Of a DNA stretch of 6,537 nt, positions 1-6,497 are shown one piece after another. How positions within the stretch are numbered: position 1 is the first letter of the stretch; each line of letters opens with the position of its first letter. The notes below the pieces were generated by a model, which was not told the DNA's origin, searched no databases, and worked only from the letters and a program-made list of their open reading frames with translations. Source of the stretch: an uncultured Woeseiaceae bacterium (GTDB lineage Bacteria; Pseudomonadota; Gammaproteobacteria; Woeseiales; Woeseiaceae); the NCBI GenBank assembly GCA_947259435.1, contig CAMYMP010000012.1:1-6537 (forward strand), given 5' to 3'. The translations under genes were made by a program, and so were the position numbers.

Positions 1-552
1 GTCGATGACAAGACCGAGGCCATCTTGCATCGCCTTTTCATCGCCAAAGGCCTCGAACGCCAGGGTCCACCAGGGTGCCGCTTCGGTCCGATCCTGCGTG
101 CCGGACCAGGCTTCGATTGCCGTCAGTTCGACCTGGCAGCCGCCTGACAAGCAGCCGTGATCTGGTGACACCTCGGCGGGTCTCTCGCCTTCCAGCGAGA
201 CCAGTCGCAATCGCCGTATCTTGCTTACCGAGATCCAGGGGTCTTTGGCACGCTCAACGAGTTGGCTGCTGGTTTCAATATCGAGCTTCGCGCTGGACCA
301 CTTGACCCATGCGTCTTTTAAGCCGGTGATTCCATGGCGGTAGGTCACGGAACTTGGTAACTGCGTTAGCGCCTTGACCTCGAACCGGCCATCGCGCAAT
401 TTCACACTCGTCGTCACGCAACCGGGCAACACAAGATAATCGTCCGTGCGTCGCGGCTCCGTTGTCGCCGGTCCCGCGGCCTCGAACCACACCCGTATGT
501 CGCCGGGCAGCGGGCCCCTAAAAAACCAGCGAACTTCAGCACTGTGATACAT
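1..552 (-). CDS. Conserved uncharacterised protein, possibly CYTH-like (3' part beyond the left edge)
   Basis: An uninterrupted minus-strand frame runs from ATG at 552 to the left edge (184 codons, no stop). The start has a good Shine-Dalgarno site, AGGAAAG, five bases upstream. Visible motifs are E6-V-R8, RTDDYL (35-40), KLRDGRFEVK (51-60), WVKWS (82-86), WISVSKIRR (106-114), CQVELT (139-144) and WWTLAFEAFG (161-170). No signal peptide or membrane segment is seen, so it is probably cytoplasmic. From memory of the family, this motif order is shared by a group of conserved hypothetical proteins in several phyla. The alternating charged/hydrophobic strands (KLRDGR.EVK, then VELT) recall the strands that line the CYTH triphosphate tunnel, but the canonical ExExK N-terminus is absent. 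It is transcribed divergently from the CYTH-CHAD gene, which fits a shared substrate theme. That it is a real gene is fairly sure; the CYTH relationship is inference, and no function is assigned. Confidence 0.78.
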   Translation of the reverse strand, partial: MYHSAEVRWFFRGPLPGDIRVWFEAAGPATTEPRRTDDYLVLPGCVTTSVKLRDGRFEVKALTQLPSSVTYRHGITGLKDAWVKWSSAKLDIETSSQLVERAKDPWISVSKIRRLRLVSLEGERPAEVSPDHGCLSGGCQVELTAIEAWSGTQDRTEAAPWWTLAFEAFGDEKAMQDGLGLVID

Positions 553-557
553 GCAGA

Positions 558-564
558 CTTTCCT
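558..564 (-). promoter_or_regulatory. Ribosome binding site for the leftmost minus-strand gene
   Basis: On the minus strand AGGAAAG lies five bases before ATG 552. It supports that start, since the frame has no second well-placed site nearby. Confidence 0.6.
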
Positions 565-576
565 GTGAGAATCAGC

Positions 577-608
577 GTACACAGATTTGTTGATTTTCTT
601 GTATACAG
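577..608. promoter_or_regulatory. Possible operator: direct repeat GTAYACAG containing palindrome TGTATACA
   Basis: GTACACAG (577-584) and GTATACAG (601-608) form a direct repeat with 24-bp periodicity, separated by an AT-rich spacer. The second copy includes the perfect 8-bp palindrome TGTATACA (600-607). It sits between two divergent genes, where a shared regulator could act on both. The minus-strand gene starts only 24 bp from the first copy, so bound protein could block its transcription. No regulator family is recognised, and a repeat this short could be chance. Confidence 0.25.
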
Positions 609-665
609 CGTCGAACGAGCGTGCTGTATGCCGGAAACTACGACTACTCAGAGTTGCGGCTGCGA

Positions 666-674
666 TGCGATATT
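666..674 (+). promoter_or_regulatory. Candidate extended -10 promoter for the CYTH-CHAD gene
   Basis: TGC followed directly by GATATT fits the extended -10 pattern (TGn plus a hexamer matching TATAAT at 4 of 6 positions). There is no good -35 box at 646-651, which is tolerated in extended -10 promoters. Transcription would begin near 681, giving a leader of about 34 bases. If so, the alternative TTG start at 685 would be almost leaderless, which favours ATG 715. Confidence 0.25.
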
Positions 675-714
675 GAACCAGTGATTGACCGGCGATGACT
701 GCCGGGAACCGATA

Positions 715-2301
715 ATGACCGAAGTAGAGGCCAAATTTCTAATCCGTTCGAACGAGAAGATCGACCAGGTGCTGGCGACTCTCGACGAGCTCGGCTACCT
801 GAAAGCGGAAGGTGAAGCCAGAAGCCACATCGACACCTACTTCGATACGTCTGATTTCGACATCCTTCGTGCCGGCTGGACGTATCGGTGCCGGCAACGA
901 GGGAGCCAGAGCACGCTCAACCTCAAGGCACGCGGCAGACACGACGGCCGGATCTTCGTGCGGGAGGAAATTCAACAGCCGCTATCGCGCGACGCCGGAT
1001 CGGCGTTGCACGATTTACCGCCGGGACCAGTCAAGCGCTACCTGGACACCATTGTCGATACGCGGCGCAGCCGAAAATTATTCCGCGTTGCGAGCCAGCG
1101 TCGCGTGTTTGCCGTGACCTCCCCAGGAAGTAATCCGTCACAGATAGAACTCGATGTCGATCGAACGAGAATAACGGCCGAATACGCGAACGACAAAGCG
1201 CCGGGAAGTTTCGAGTTCATGGAACTCGAACTGGAACTCTCTTCGGGTGACGCGAGCGCCGTCGACGAGCTTGCAAAGGCACTATTCAATAAGTTGCGAC
1301 TCACGCCGGCGCAGTTCAGCAAATTCGATCGCGGCATGCAGGCGGCAGGGCTATGGAGCAGAGTGCTAGCCAGGAAACGCGACAAACCAACGATCACGGA
1401 GATCGATCCATTCCTCGATCTCGTCTACCTTTTCTTTGACCGCCAGTTACAACGCATGAAGAAGTTTCAGCCGATCGCCTGGGAGGGCCTGGATCGCGAG
1501 GGAGTGCACAAAATGCGAGTCGCCATTCGACGATTTCGCACGATCCTGAGAACTTATCGCAACGCACTCGGCAAACAGGTGGTCAAACCTATCAACAAGG
1601 AATTGCGTTGGTTATTCAAACAGCTTGGCGAAGCCCGGGATGCCGACGTTGGCGAGATGGCGATACAGGAATTTATTGCGTCCCTGCCTGAGGATGCCGC
1701 GCGAGCGGCGGCATCTTACGAGGATCATGTGCGCCAGAGGACCTTAGACGCGTACACGAACCTCACGGAGGTATTTGTTGGCGGGCGATATCGCAAGCTG
1801 ATAAACACGCTCGAGGGATTCGTTGCCGCGGGACCGCATGAATCGATGAAAGAGAGGGTGGGCGACCTGACTATTGTAGATGCTGCCGACAGGGACATCC
1901 GCAGATCCGCACGCCGCATGATCAAGCGCGGCGATCGTATCATCGCCGAATCGCTCGTCGAGAAACTGCATAAGTTGCGCATCGAAGCCAAGCATTTGCG
2001 CTACCTGCTCGACTTCTACAGCATGGCGCAGCCCGTGATATGGAAAGAGTCCATCAATGAGTTGGAAAAACTGCAGGACCTGCTCGGCTGGCACCAGGAC
2101 GCGATCACGTCGCGGGAACGGCTCGAGGCTTATCATCACTCGTTGCCAACAGCCGGCGAGGACTGCGCACTCAGGCTGTCCATCGATCGACTGATCAGCA
2201 CCGAGAACGAACGAATGGACTCGTGCCGCCGCGAGTTTTCCCCCGCCTGGCGGCAGTTCAAGACGGTGTTCGAGCGCCCGACGTTCTTGCTTCGTTCTTA
2301 G
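715..2301 (+). CDS. CYTH-CHAD protein, predicted inorganic triphosphatase with polyphosphate-binding domain
   Basis: A 528-aa cytoplasmic protein with two domains. The CYTH domain (about 1-207) opens with E3-V-E5-A-K7 (ExExK, metal/triphosphate ligands). It continues with YFDT (42-45), Y57-R-C-R60-Q-R62, LNLKARG (68-74), QIELDVDR (143-150), FMELELEL (168-175) and SKFDRG (202-207), all at the expected places. The CHAD domain (about 230-510) has the basic, histidine-containing helices HKMRVAIRRFR (265-275), LGEARDADV (304-312), LHKLRIEAKHLRY (418-430) and LEKLQDLLGWHQDA (450-463). Known relatives such as E. coli YgiF hydrolyse inorganic triphosphate, and CHAD domains bind polyphosphate. The key residues are present, so it is probably active. 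ATG 715 is preferred because GGGAA lies six bases upstream and ExExK then falls at residue 3; TTG 685 would add ten unsupported residues. It diverges from the possibly CYTH-like gene on the left. Confidence 0.96.
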   Translation: MTEVEAKFLIRSNEKIDQVLATLDELGYLKAEGEARSHIDTYFDTSDFDILRAGWTYRCRQRGSQSTLNLKARGRHDGRIFVREEIQQPLSRDAGSALHDLPPGPVKRYLDTIVDTRRSRKLFRVASQRRVFAVTSPGSNPSQIELDVDRTRITAEYANDKAPGSFEFMELELELSSGDASAVDELAKALFNKLRLTPAQFSKFDRGMQAAGLWSRVLARKRDKPTITEIDPFLDLVYLFFDRQLQRMKKFQPIAWEGLDREGVHKMRVAIRRFRTILRTYRNALGKQVVKPINKELRWLFKQLGEARDADVGEMAIQEFIASLPEDAARAAASYEDHVRQRTLDAYTNLTEVFVGGRYRKLINTLEGFVAAGPHESMKERVGDLTIVDAADRDIRRSARRMIKRGDRIIAESLVEKLHKLRIEAKHLRYLLDFYSMAQPVIWKESINELEKLQDLLGWHQDAITSRERLEAYHHSLPTAGEDCALRLSIDRLISTENERMDSCRREFSPAWRQFKTVFERPTFLLRS

Positions 2302-2621
2302 CTTGTCGTGATGATCGACTCTCAAAGAAAATGATGGCCAGGGGCGGAGTGGATTGCTGGCTACGCCAGCTCGCAGGGTGTGGGTCTGTCGGCGCTGCGC
2401 GCCTCGGATGAACCTCGCTTTGCGAAACCCCGAAACCAGTCGGCACCGAGTAGATATTCCATACACGACAATCGGATTTTCAGTCCCCTGGGGTGTCGCT
2501 CAAGGCTTCAATAATGAGGGAAATAAAAGGGCGTCCGCTGCTTCTGCTACATCGCCGTGTATAACAATGCACAGCTACTCCACGCATACCTCCCGCAGCT
2601 CGTCGAATGCCTTTTATGAGC
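2302..2621. other. Intergenic region between convergent gene ends
   Basis: These 320 bases separate the stop of the CYTH-CHAD gene from the stop of the 588-aa beta-rich protein gene on the other strand. Open frames crossing it are short, show no recognisable domains and mostly overlap the ends of the real genes. The left part (2356-2425) carries three short hairpins, listed separately. The right part (about 2460-2621) holds nothing I can identify. Neither gene has a clear GC-rich stem followed by a T-run. Confidence 0.6.
2356..2425. repeat. Cluster of three short perfect hairpins (REP-like, tentative)
   Basis: Three perfect inverted repeats, each with a three-base loop, lie within 70 bases: GCTGGC-TAC-GCCAGC (2356-2370), GGCGC-TGC-GCGCC (2391-2403) and TCGC-TTT-GCGA (2415-2425). 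None is followed by a T-run on either strand, so a classic intrinsic terminator is unlikely. Placement between convergent 3' ends is typical of REP-like or messenger-protecting elements. The stretch around 2404-2430 resembles GC-rich intergenic repeat text I have seen in gammaproteobacteria, but that is memory, not a search result. Confidence 0.35.
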
Positions 2622-4388
2622 CTAGTCGAAATCAACGCGCGCCAGCCATACACTCTGTACTCGACCGGCGCCGTGTTTTTTACCGATGACCCATACTCCC
2701 CGCCGATCAGCGAGCATGCCTTTGGGTTCCGTCTTATCACTCATAGACAGTTCTGCGTAGGCGACGAACTCGCGATTGGCGTCAAGCTGCATGACGTATG
2801 ATCTTGTCTCGTTGCCACTAGCAAACAAATAGACGGTGTCATTGTCACTTCCCGTCGCCAACCGAAAGTAAGCGCTCAGATGATCGGACGCCGGCTCGAT
2901 CAAGGTCTTGCGGACGTTGCCGTCGGTCGAGTAATCGACAAACCAGTCGCCGATCCCGCTCAGTTGCTCAGCACCAAGGACGCTCGCAGAAAGCAAAACA
3001 CCATAGCCGCCGCCAACGGTCGCTATCGCCGCTGCGTTGCCGCCGTGAACGGCGTACGACCGCACGCTATAGTCCTCCCCATACCGGGCCGGGTTATAGG
3101 CCATACTCATTGCTTTCTGCAGGTCCTCCGCGGACGCGACCTGCTTGACCTTATCCAATCCGAACCACTCCATCTGGCGGTACAGCGCTGCCGTCTGCCC
3201 GGTTACCTCTCCGTTGCTATCGATTGTCATTAAGCGTGTCTCGAATCCCACGGTGCCTTTGATTTCGACACCACTGAAGTTGTAGACGAACGGCGTTTCC
3301 AACTGGCTTTCGATACCCCGCTCGTCGCCCAGATTATTGAAATCGGTGACGAGAACGGCACCGCCATCCCGGCTGCGAAACGAGTGGTTCGAAACAATCG
3401 TTTCGGTATCCGAATGAATGACACCTTTTCCGACAACTCGTCCGTCCGGCGATGCTATGAGCCACCATATTGGCGATCTTTCACCTTTCGAAACCGCACG
3501 ATGTCCGACGAATATTACGTCCCCATCGTTTGTGGTTAGTCGGAAGTAGTTGCTGTCACTCCATTGATGGTGAGGCTCGATCCATGGCAATTCCGGCGCC
3601 TCCACCGAAGATAAACGTTCACCCTTCGAAATCGACCAGCGTTCCAGCGTGGATTTCGGACCCGAAAGCGAGCCTGGCCGCAACTGGAAGACCAACTCAT
3701 CATGACCAGGTCGCAATGCGACGACGGCGAATTCACCGATGGGCAGTTCCCTCACATAATGCCGTGTGCGGTTTCCGCTATCGTCGACCTCTACCACGTA
3801 GTAATTTCTCTTCGCCCCCGGGAGGTTTTCCTTGTTCGTAGCTGGATTCGTCTCATACAGAACCCGCACGTTGCCGTTGAAGTAATCCCAGTCGTGAATG
3901 TCAAGGTCTTGCATAGCATCGTCGCGGGCGACGAGCTGGCCCATAGTGCTCTTGCCCGTCGGCGGCCGTTTTAGGACTACGGGAACGGGAGGTTTCTGCG
4001 CGGCCCTTGCTTGCCGTATTGCTTTGTCCTTTTCGGCGCGTTGCTCGTCCAGTTCGGCCGATTGTGCTGCCTGCTCAGCCTGACGCTCCATAAATTCGGC
4101 TCTTTCGTGAGCCTCCCGCACATCCTCCGAGTTTGTCGGCAACGTAAACTCGAAGCCCGCCAACATCTCGTCAAGCATAGCCTCGTCGAGAATCGAACAT
4201 GACTGCATGATGCCGTCACGCGATATTTGGGCCATTTGAACATTTAGCTCCGGGTATTTTCCCGATGCGATGCGCTCATCGACTGATTTGAGACGCTCTT
4301 CGCAAATTTCCGGATCCAACGCCATCGCGGGTGACCCACCAACGGTTAAGACAAGCAGTAAAATACTTCTCAAGATCTGTCGTCGCAC
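2622..4388 (-). CDS. Exported coiled-coil protein with beta-propeller-like repeats, function unknown
   Basis: With the GTG start at 4388 the product is 588 aa and begins with a clean Sec signal peptide: MRRQ, a hydrophobic core at 5-18, and SPAMA ending at residue 23 (cleavage before L24). The mature protein has a helical N-terminus with two cysteines (C29, C64) that could pair. A charged Glu/Ala/Gln-rich coiled coil follows at about 90-131, then a proline-rich linker (132-144). From about 165 to the end it is beta-rich. Degenerate units pair aromatic/hydrophobic strands with a D-x-x-G-type turn: WWLIASPDGRVV (308-319), RLMTIDSNGEV (385-395), WFVDYSTDGNV (482-492), YVMQLDANREF (531-541) and VWLARVD (580-586). 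This resembles a beta-propeller, but no named family is recognised. It is the last visible gene of the operon, 34 bases after the 215-aa gene. An upstream ATG at 4430 is in frame and overlaps the previous stop, but has no Shine-Dalgarno site and would bury the signal peptide 14 residues in. Confidence 0.88.
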   Translation of the reverse strand: MRRQILRSILLLVLTVGGSPAMALDPEICEERLKSVDERIASGKYPELNVQMAQISRDGIMQSCSILDEAMLDEMLAGFEFTLPTNSEDVREAHERAEFMERQAEQAAQSAELDEQRAEKDKAIRQARAAQKPPVPVVLKRPPTGKSTMGQLVARDDAMQDLDIHDWDYFNGNVRVLYETNPATNKENLPGAKRNYYVVEVDDSGNRTRHYVRELPIGEFAVVALRPGHDELVFQLRPGSLSGPKSTLERWSISKGERLSSVEAPELPWIEPHHQWSDSNYFRLTTNDGDVIFVGHRAVSKGERSPIWWLIASPDGRVVGKGVIHSDTETIVSNHSFRSRDGGAVLVTDFNNLGDERGIESQLETPFVYNFSGVEIKGTVGFETRLMTIDSNGEVTGQTAALYRQMEWFGLDKVKQVASAEDLQKAMSMAYNPARYGEDYSVRSYAVHGGNAAAIATVGGGYGVLLSASVLGAEQLSGIGDWFVDYSTDGNVRKTLIEPASDHLSAYFRLATGSDNDTVYLFASGNETRSYVMQLDANREFVAYAELSMSDKTEPKGMLADRRGVWVIGKKHGAGRVQSVWLARVDFD

Positions 4389-4396
4389 GGTGGTAA

Positions 4397-4403
4397 CTCC
4401 CCT
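4397..4403 (-). promoter_or_regulatory. Ribosome binding site deciding the GTG start of the beta-propeller-like protein
   Basis: On the minus strand AGGGGAG stands eight bases before GTG 4388. The competing in-frame ATG 4430 has no comparable site. Starting at GTG also gives a standard-length signal peptide, so the two lines of evidence agree. Confidence 0.6.
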
Positions 4404-4422
4404 CTGAATTCCTACGTATTGT

Positions 4423-5070
4423 CTAAGCATACTTCAGCATCGCACGTTGTCCTGAGCGCCGGCAAAAGCTACGTGGGTGCCTGCCTGTCTTCGCGATGTG
4501 CGCAGAAAGTTGCACCTGCAGTTCCGCCCTGAAGCCCGCTAGCACTGCAAAAGCCATTTGCTCTTCTTCGAGCAGGGTGGCGCAGGCCCGGATTTCCTCC
4601 AGGTGGTTGAGTCGTGCCCGAATCGATGACATCAAGAAACGACTAATATCGCGGTTCGGCAATTCCGCAACGGCATATTCGAGCGCAAGCTCAGCAAAGA
4701 CGTCATACTGGTTACTGATCAGGTAAAGGTTCAACGCGCCGCGCGGAACACCGACGATGCCGCTGCCCGATTCCCCTGCGAGGTAACCGTCGCGCTCGAT
4801 GAGTTCCGCCGCGTATTTTCTGGCAACCGCTCTTAGTTTCCCGGCCGCTATTGCGTAAAGGCCGATCGGCGCCAGCCGGCGTAGTCCAATTGCGCGATCG
4901 CAAAGATCGGGTTGAAAGATACTGTAATAAGTGCAAGTGGCTTCTGCGTTTCTGCCCAGTGCGGCTTCCTTGTCGCCGACATTGATCAACCTGGTAATAC
5001 GATCGGACTGCACTTGCCGATCGCTTTGTTTCGGGTCTGTTTGGGCTGCGGATTCGACGGAGGCACGCAT
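4423..5070 (-). CDS. Truncated paralogue of the 385-aa exported protein, no visible signal peptide
   Basis: A 215-aa mainly helical protein of unknown function, clearly related to the 385-aa product upstream. Residues 16-21 (SDRQVQ) match 52-57 of the larger protein (SARQVQ), and RGALNLYLISNQYD (110-123) matches 146-159 (RGALRLYLTSNQYD). The offset is 36 residues throughout, apart from local one-residue slips. Over 110-160 I count 28 of 51 identities by hand. It lacks the last roughly 135 residues of the paralogue, including the C-terminal TPR-like hairpin, and its own tail (196-215) is basic and unrelated. It has no signal peptide although its paralogue does. The lipoprotein gene ends only seven bases upstream, in the +1 frame, so the two may be parts of one lipoprotein. 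ATG 5070 is the only start after an in-frame TGA just upstream, and its Shine-Dalgarno site is weak. The stop TAG overlaps the weak ATG 4430 of the next gene. Confidence 0.8.
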   Translation of the reverse strand: MRASVESAAQTDPKQSDRQVQSDRITRLINVGDKEAALGRNAEATCTYYSIFQPDLCDRAIGLRRLAPIGLYAIAAGKLRAVARKYAAELIERDGYLAGESGSGIVGVPRGALNLYLISNQYDVFAELALEYAVAELPNRDISRFLMSSIRARLNHLEEIRACATLLEEEQMAFAVLAGFRAELQVQLSAHIAKTGRHPRSFCRRSGQRAMLKYA

Positions 5071-5077
5071 CGATCGG

Positions 5078-5338
5078 CTATTCCGACGAAATCAGGTTCA
5101 CGTTGAACTCGCCGCTTTCGAGCGCAATGATATCGCTCATATCCGGTGGCGCTGTCATCGCTGACATGGCCCGTGAGAATGACCGTACCAGCGCCGCCGT
5201 CGACGGGCTGGACGCTGCGGGTTGGCCGCTGCTATCGGTTGATACTGATCCAGAATTACAAGCAACAAGCAGCGTTGCGGATACAACGAACGCAAACCGA
5301 CTTATATCGCTAATCAACTTCTCGAGTATCGTGTTCAT
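5078..5338 (-). CDS. Small predicted lipoprotein
   Basis: An 86-aa product with a type II signal peptide: a charged/polar start (1-14), a hydrophobic core FAFVVSATLL (15-24) and lipobox L24-V25-A26-C27. The 59 residues after the cysteine are mostly Ser/Thr/Ala/Pro-rich and look like a disordered linker; N28 follows the cysteine, so no Asp+2 inner-membrane retention signal is seen. Outer-membrane anchoring is therefore expected (inference). ATG 5338 is chosen because it lies one base after the stop of the 385-aa gene (TAGGATG), indicating coupled translation, and gives a normal-length signal. The longer frame back to 5416 lies inside the upstream gene and would put 26 extra residues before the signal. 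The gene ends seven bases before the 215-aa gene. It is either a free-standing small lipoprotein or the anchor half of a split gene. Confidence 0.72.
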   Translation of the reverse strand: MNTILEKLISDISRFAFVVSATLLVACNSGSVSTDSSGQPAASSPSTAALVRSFSRAMSAMTAPPDMSDIIALESGEFNVNLISSE

Positions 5339-5339
5339 C

Positions 5340-6497
5340 CTAATCTTCGAGATCGAAACCGAATTCTGCGGCCATTTCATCAGCCTCGTCCTGAAATGCA
5401 GCCTGCTCATCTTCACTCTTCGTCATCTTCTCGACATCCGCTTTGACCGATGCTTCCATCTTTTCGGCCCATGCGTATTGGTCTTTCTCGGCGAGCCGAC
5501 GCGCTTTCGCAGCCTGTTCCTCATTTCCAGCAAGTTCGAAATATGTTACCGCTGATGGGTATTGCTTCTGCTTCATTAACGCCTTACCGCGAGCGCTCGC
5601 CCGTGTTTTTAGCCGCGTTACCTCATTCGGATACGCGTCCAGACGCTTGATGCCACTTGCCAATGCACCGGTTGCCCGACCAAAAACCATCGCTTTCGGG
5701 ATCATGCCGTCGGTATTGATAGCCTTGTCGTGGTGCTTCGCCTCTTCGGCTAACCAATGGTCGGTGACACGAGGGTAAAGCGGCCTCAGGTGAGCCAAGA
5801 GTCTTTCCTCGAAGTCACCAAGTTTGTCGAACGCAGCCAGCTCCTCATCGAGCAATGGTGTCAGGTCGTTTACGTAGTCCCGGTTGTGTGCTTCGGTGCC
5901 GATTTCGCGCATGCGATATAGTTTCTCAAGACGATTGTCGACGAGGCTGACGAGGTCGCGATCGATATCGCGCTGCATCAGTTCGCTTTCGGCATACGCT
6001 ATCGCCTGCTCGATAAACTCGTCGTACTGATTGCTCGTCAGATACAGCCGCAGAGCACCACGCTGAAAACCCACCCCGTAATCACGGGATTCGTCGAGCA
6101 GGTAGCCTTTGGCTTTGCGCTGTTTCGCAAGCTCAGTTGCCACGTTGCGAAGCTTGTCCGCCGCTCCCTGGTAGAAATCCATCGACAAGCACCGCCCGGT
6201 GTCGAAGTAAGTTCCCGCGTACGTATAGCCGCCGAAGACCCCGGCATAGGCTTCCTGGGCTGCAGCCAGTTCGCCCTCGCCTGCCAGCTTGTCGCCCTCG
6301 GCAACGAAGGCAGGCATGATACGCGCCTGCACTTGCCGAGCGCTTTCGCGTTCATCTATCGGTATCGGGTGTTCGCCCGACTGAGTGATTCGGGTGCAGA
6401 GCGTGTTCGCCACCGCTGCAGGTGCGAAAAACACGCAAAGGAGCCCGCCGAGCGAGAGCGGCCTGACAAGGCGCGCGTTTCTAAAAAGGACGCGCAT
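5340..6497 (-). CDS. Exported helical protein with TPR-like hairpins, function unknown
   Basis: A 385-aa product with a Sec signal peptide: basic start (R2, R6, R9, R12), hydrophobic core at about 13-26, and APAAVA ending at residue 30, with cleavage before N31. The mature protein is almost wholly helical. TPR-like hairpins are seen at about 66-88 (GDKLAGEGELAAAQEAY) and 300-335 (GKALMKQKQYPSAVTYFELAG), the second being the better match. The central block (about 108-250) with RGALRLYLTSNQYD is shared with the 215-aa paralogue. C34 and C103 could form a disulfide. The tail (about 360-385) is strongly acidic. Its ATG overlaps the stop of the preceding gene as TAATG, and the lipoprotein starts one base after its own stop, so it sits mid-operon. 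TPR-like proteins usually act as scaffolds, which would suit a periplasmic complex with the other products. I do not recognise a named family. Confidence 0.88.
   Translation of the reverse strand: MRVLFRNARLVRPLSLGGLLCVFFAPAAVANTLCTRITQSGEHPIPIDERESARQVQARIMPAFVAEGDKLAGEGELAAAQEAYAGVFGGYTYAGTYFDTGRCLSMDFYQGAADKLRNVATELAKQRKAKGYLLDESRDYGVGFQRGALRLYLTSNQYDEFIEQAIAYAESELMQRDIDRDLVSLVDNRLEKLYRMREIGTEAHNRDYVNDLTPLLDEELAAFDKLGDFEERLLAHLRPLYPRVTDHWLAEEAKHHDKAINTDGMIPKAMVFGRATGALASGIKRLDAYPNEVTRLKTRASARGKALMKQKQYPSAVTYFELAGNEEQAAKARRLAEKDQYAWAEKMEASVKADVEKMTKSEDEQAAFQDEADEMAAEFGFDLED

Noticed and set aside
1744..2466. A 240-residue minus-strand open frame opposite the CHAD coding region
   Set aside because: It lies antisense to clear CHAD motifs and its translation shows no domain, so it is a shadow frame.
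2521..2556. Possible intrinsic terminator for the minus operon (GGCG...CGCC followed by TTTTATTT on the minus strand)
   Set aside because: The stem is only 4 bp with a loop of about 19 bases. The T-rich stretch is suggestive, but the stem is too weak to call.
2480..2740. An 86-residue minus-strand frame overlapping the end of the 588-aa gene
   Set aside because: It overlaps the real gene in another frame, is rich in Arg/Ser, has no domain, and no ribosome site was identified for it.
4423..4540. Frameshift at the 3' end of the 215-aa gene as the cause of its short C-terminus
   Set aside because: Reading the other two frames gave no resemblance to the corresponding part of the 385-aa paralogue.
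5339..5416. N-terminal extension of the lipoprotein to an upstream ATG at 5416
   Set aside because: It would sit entirely inside the upstream gene and put 26 residues before a normal lipoprotein signal.
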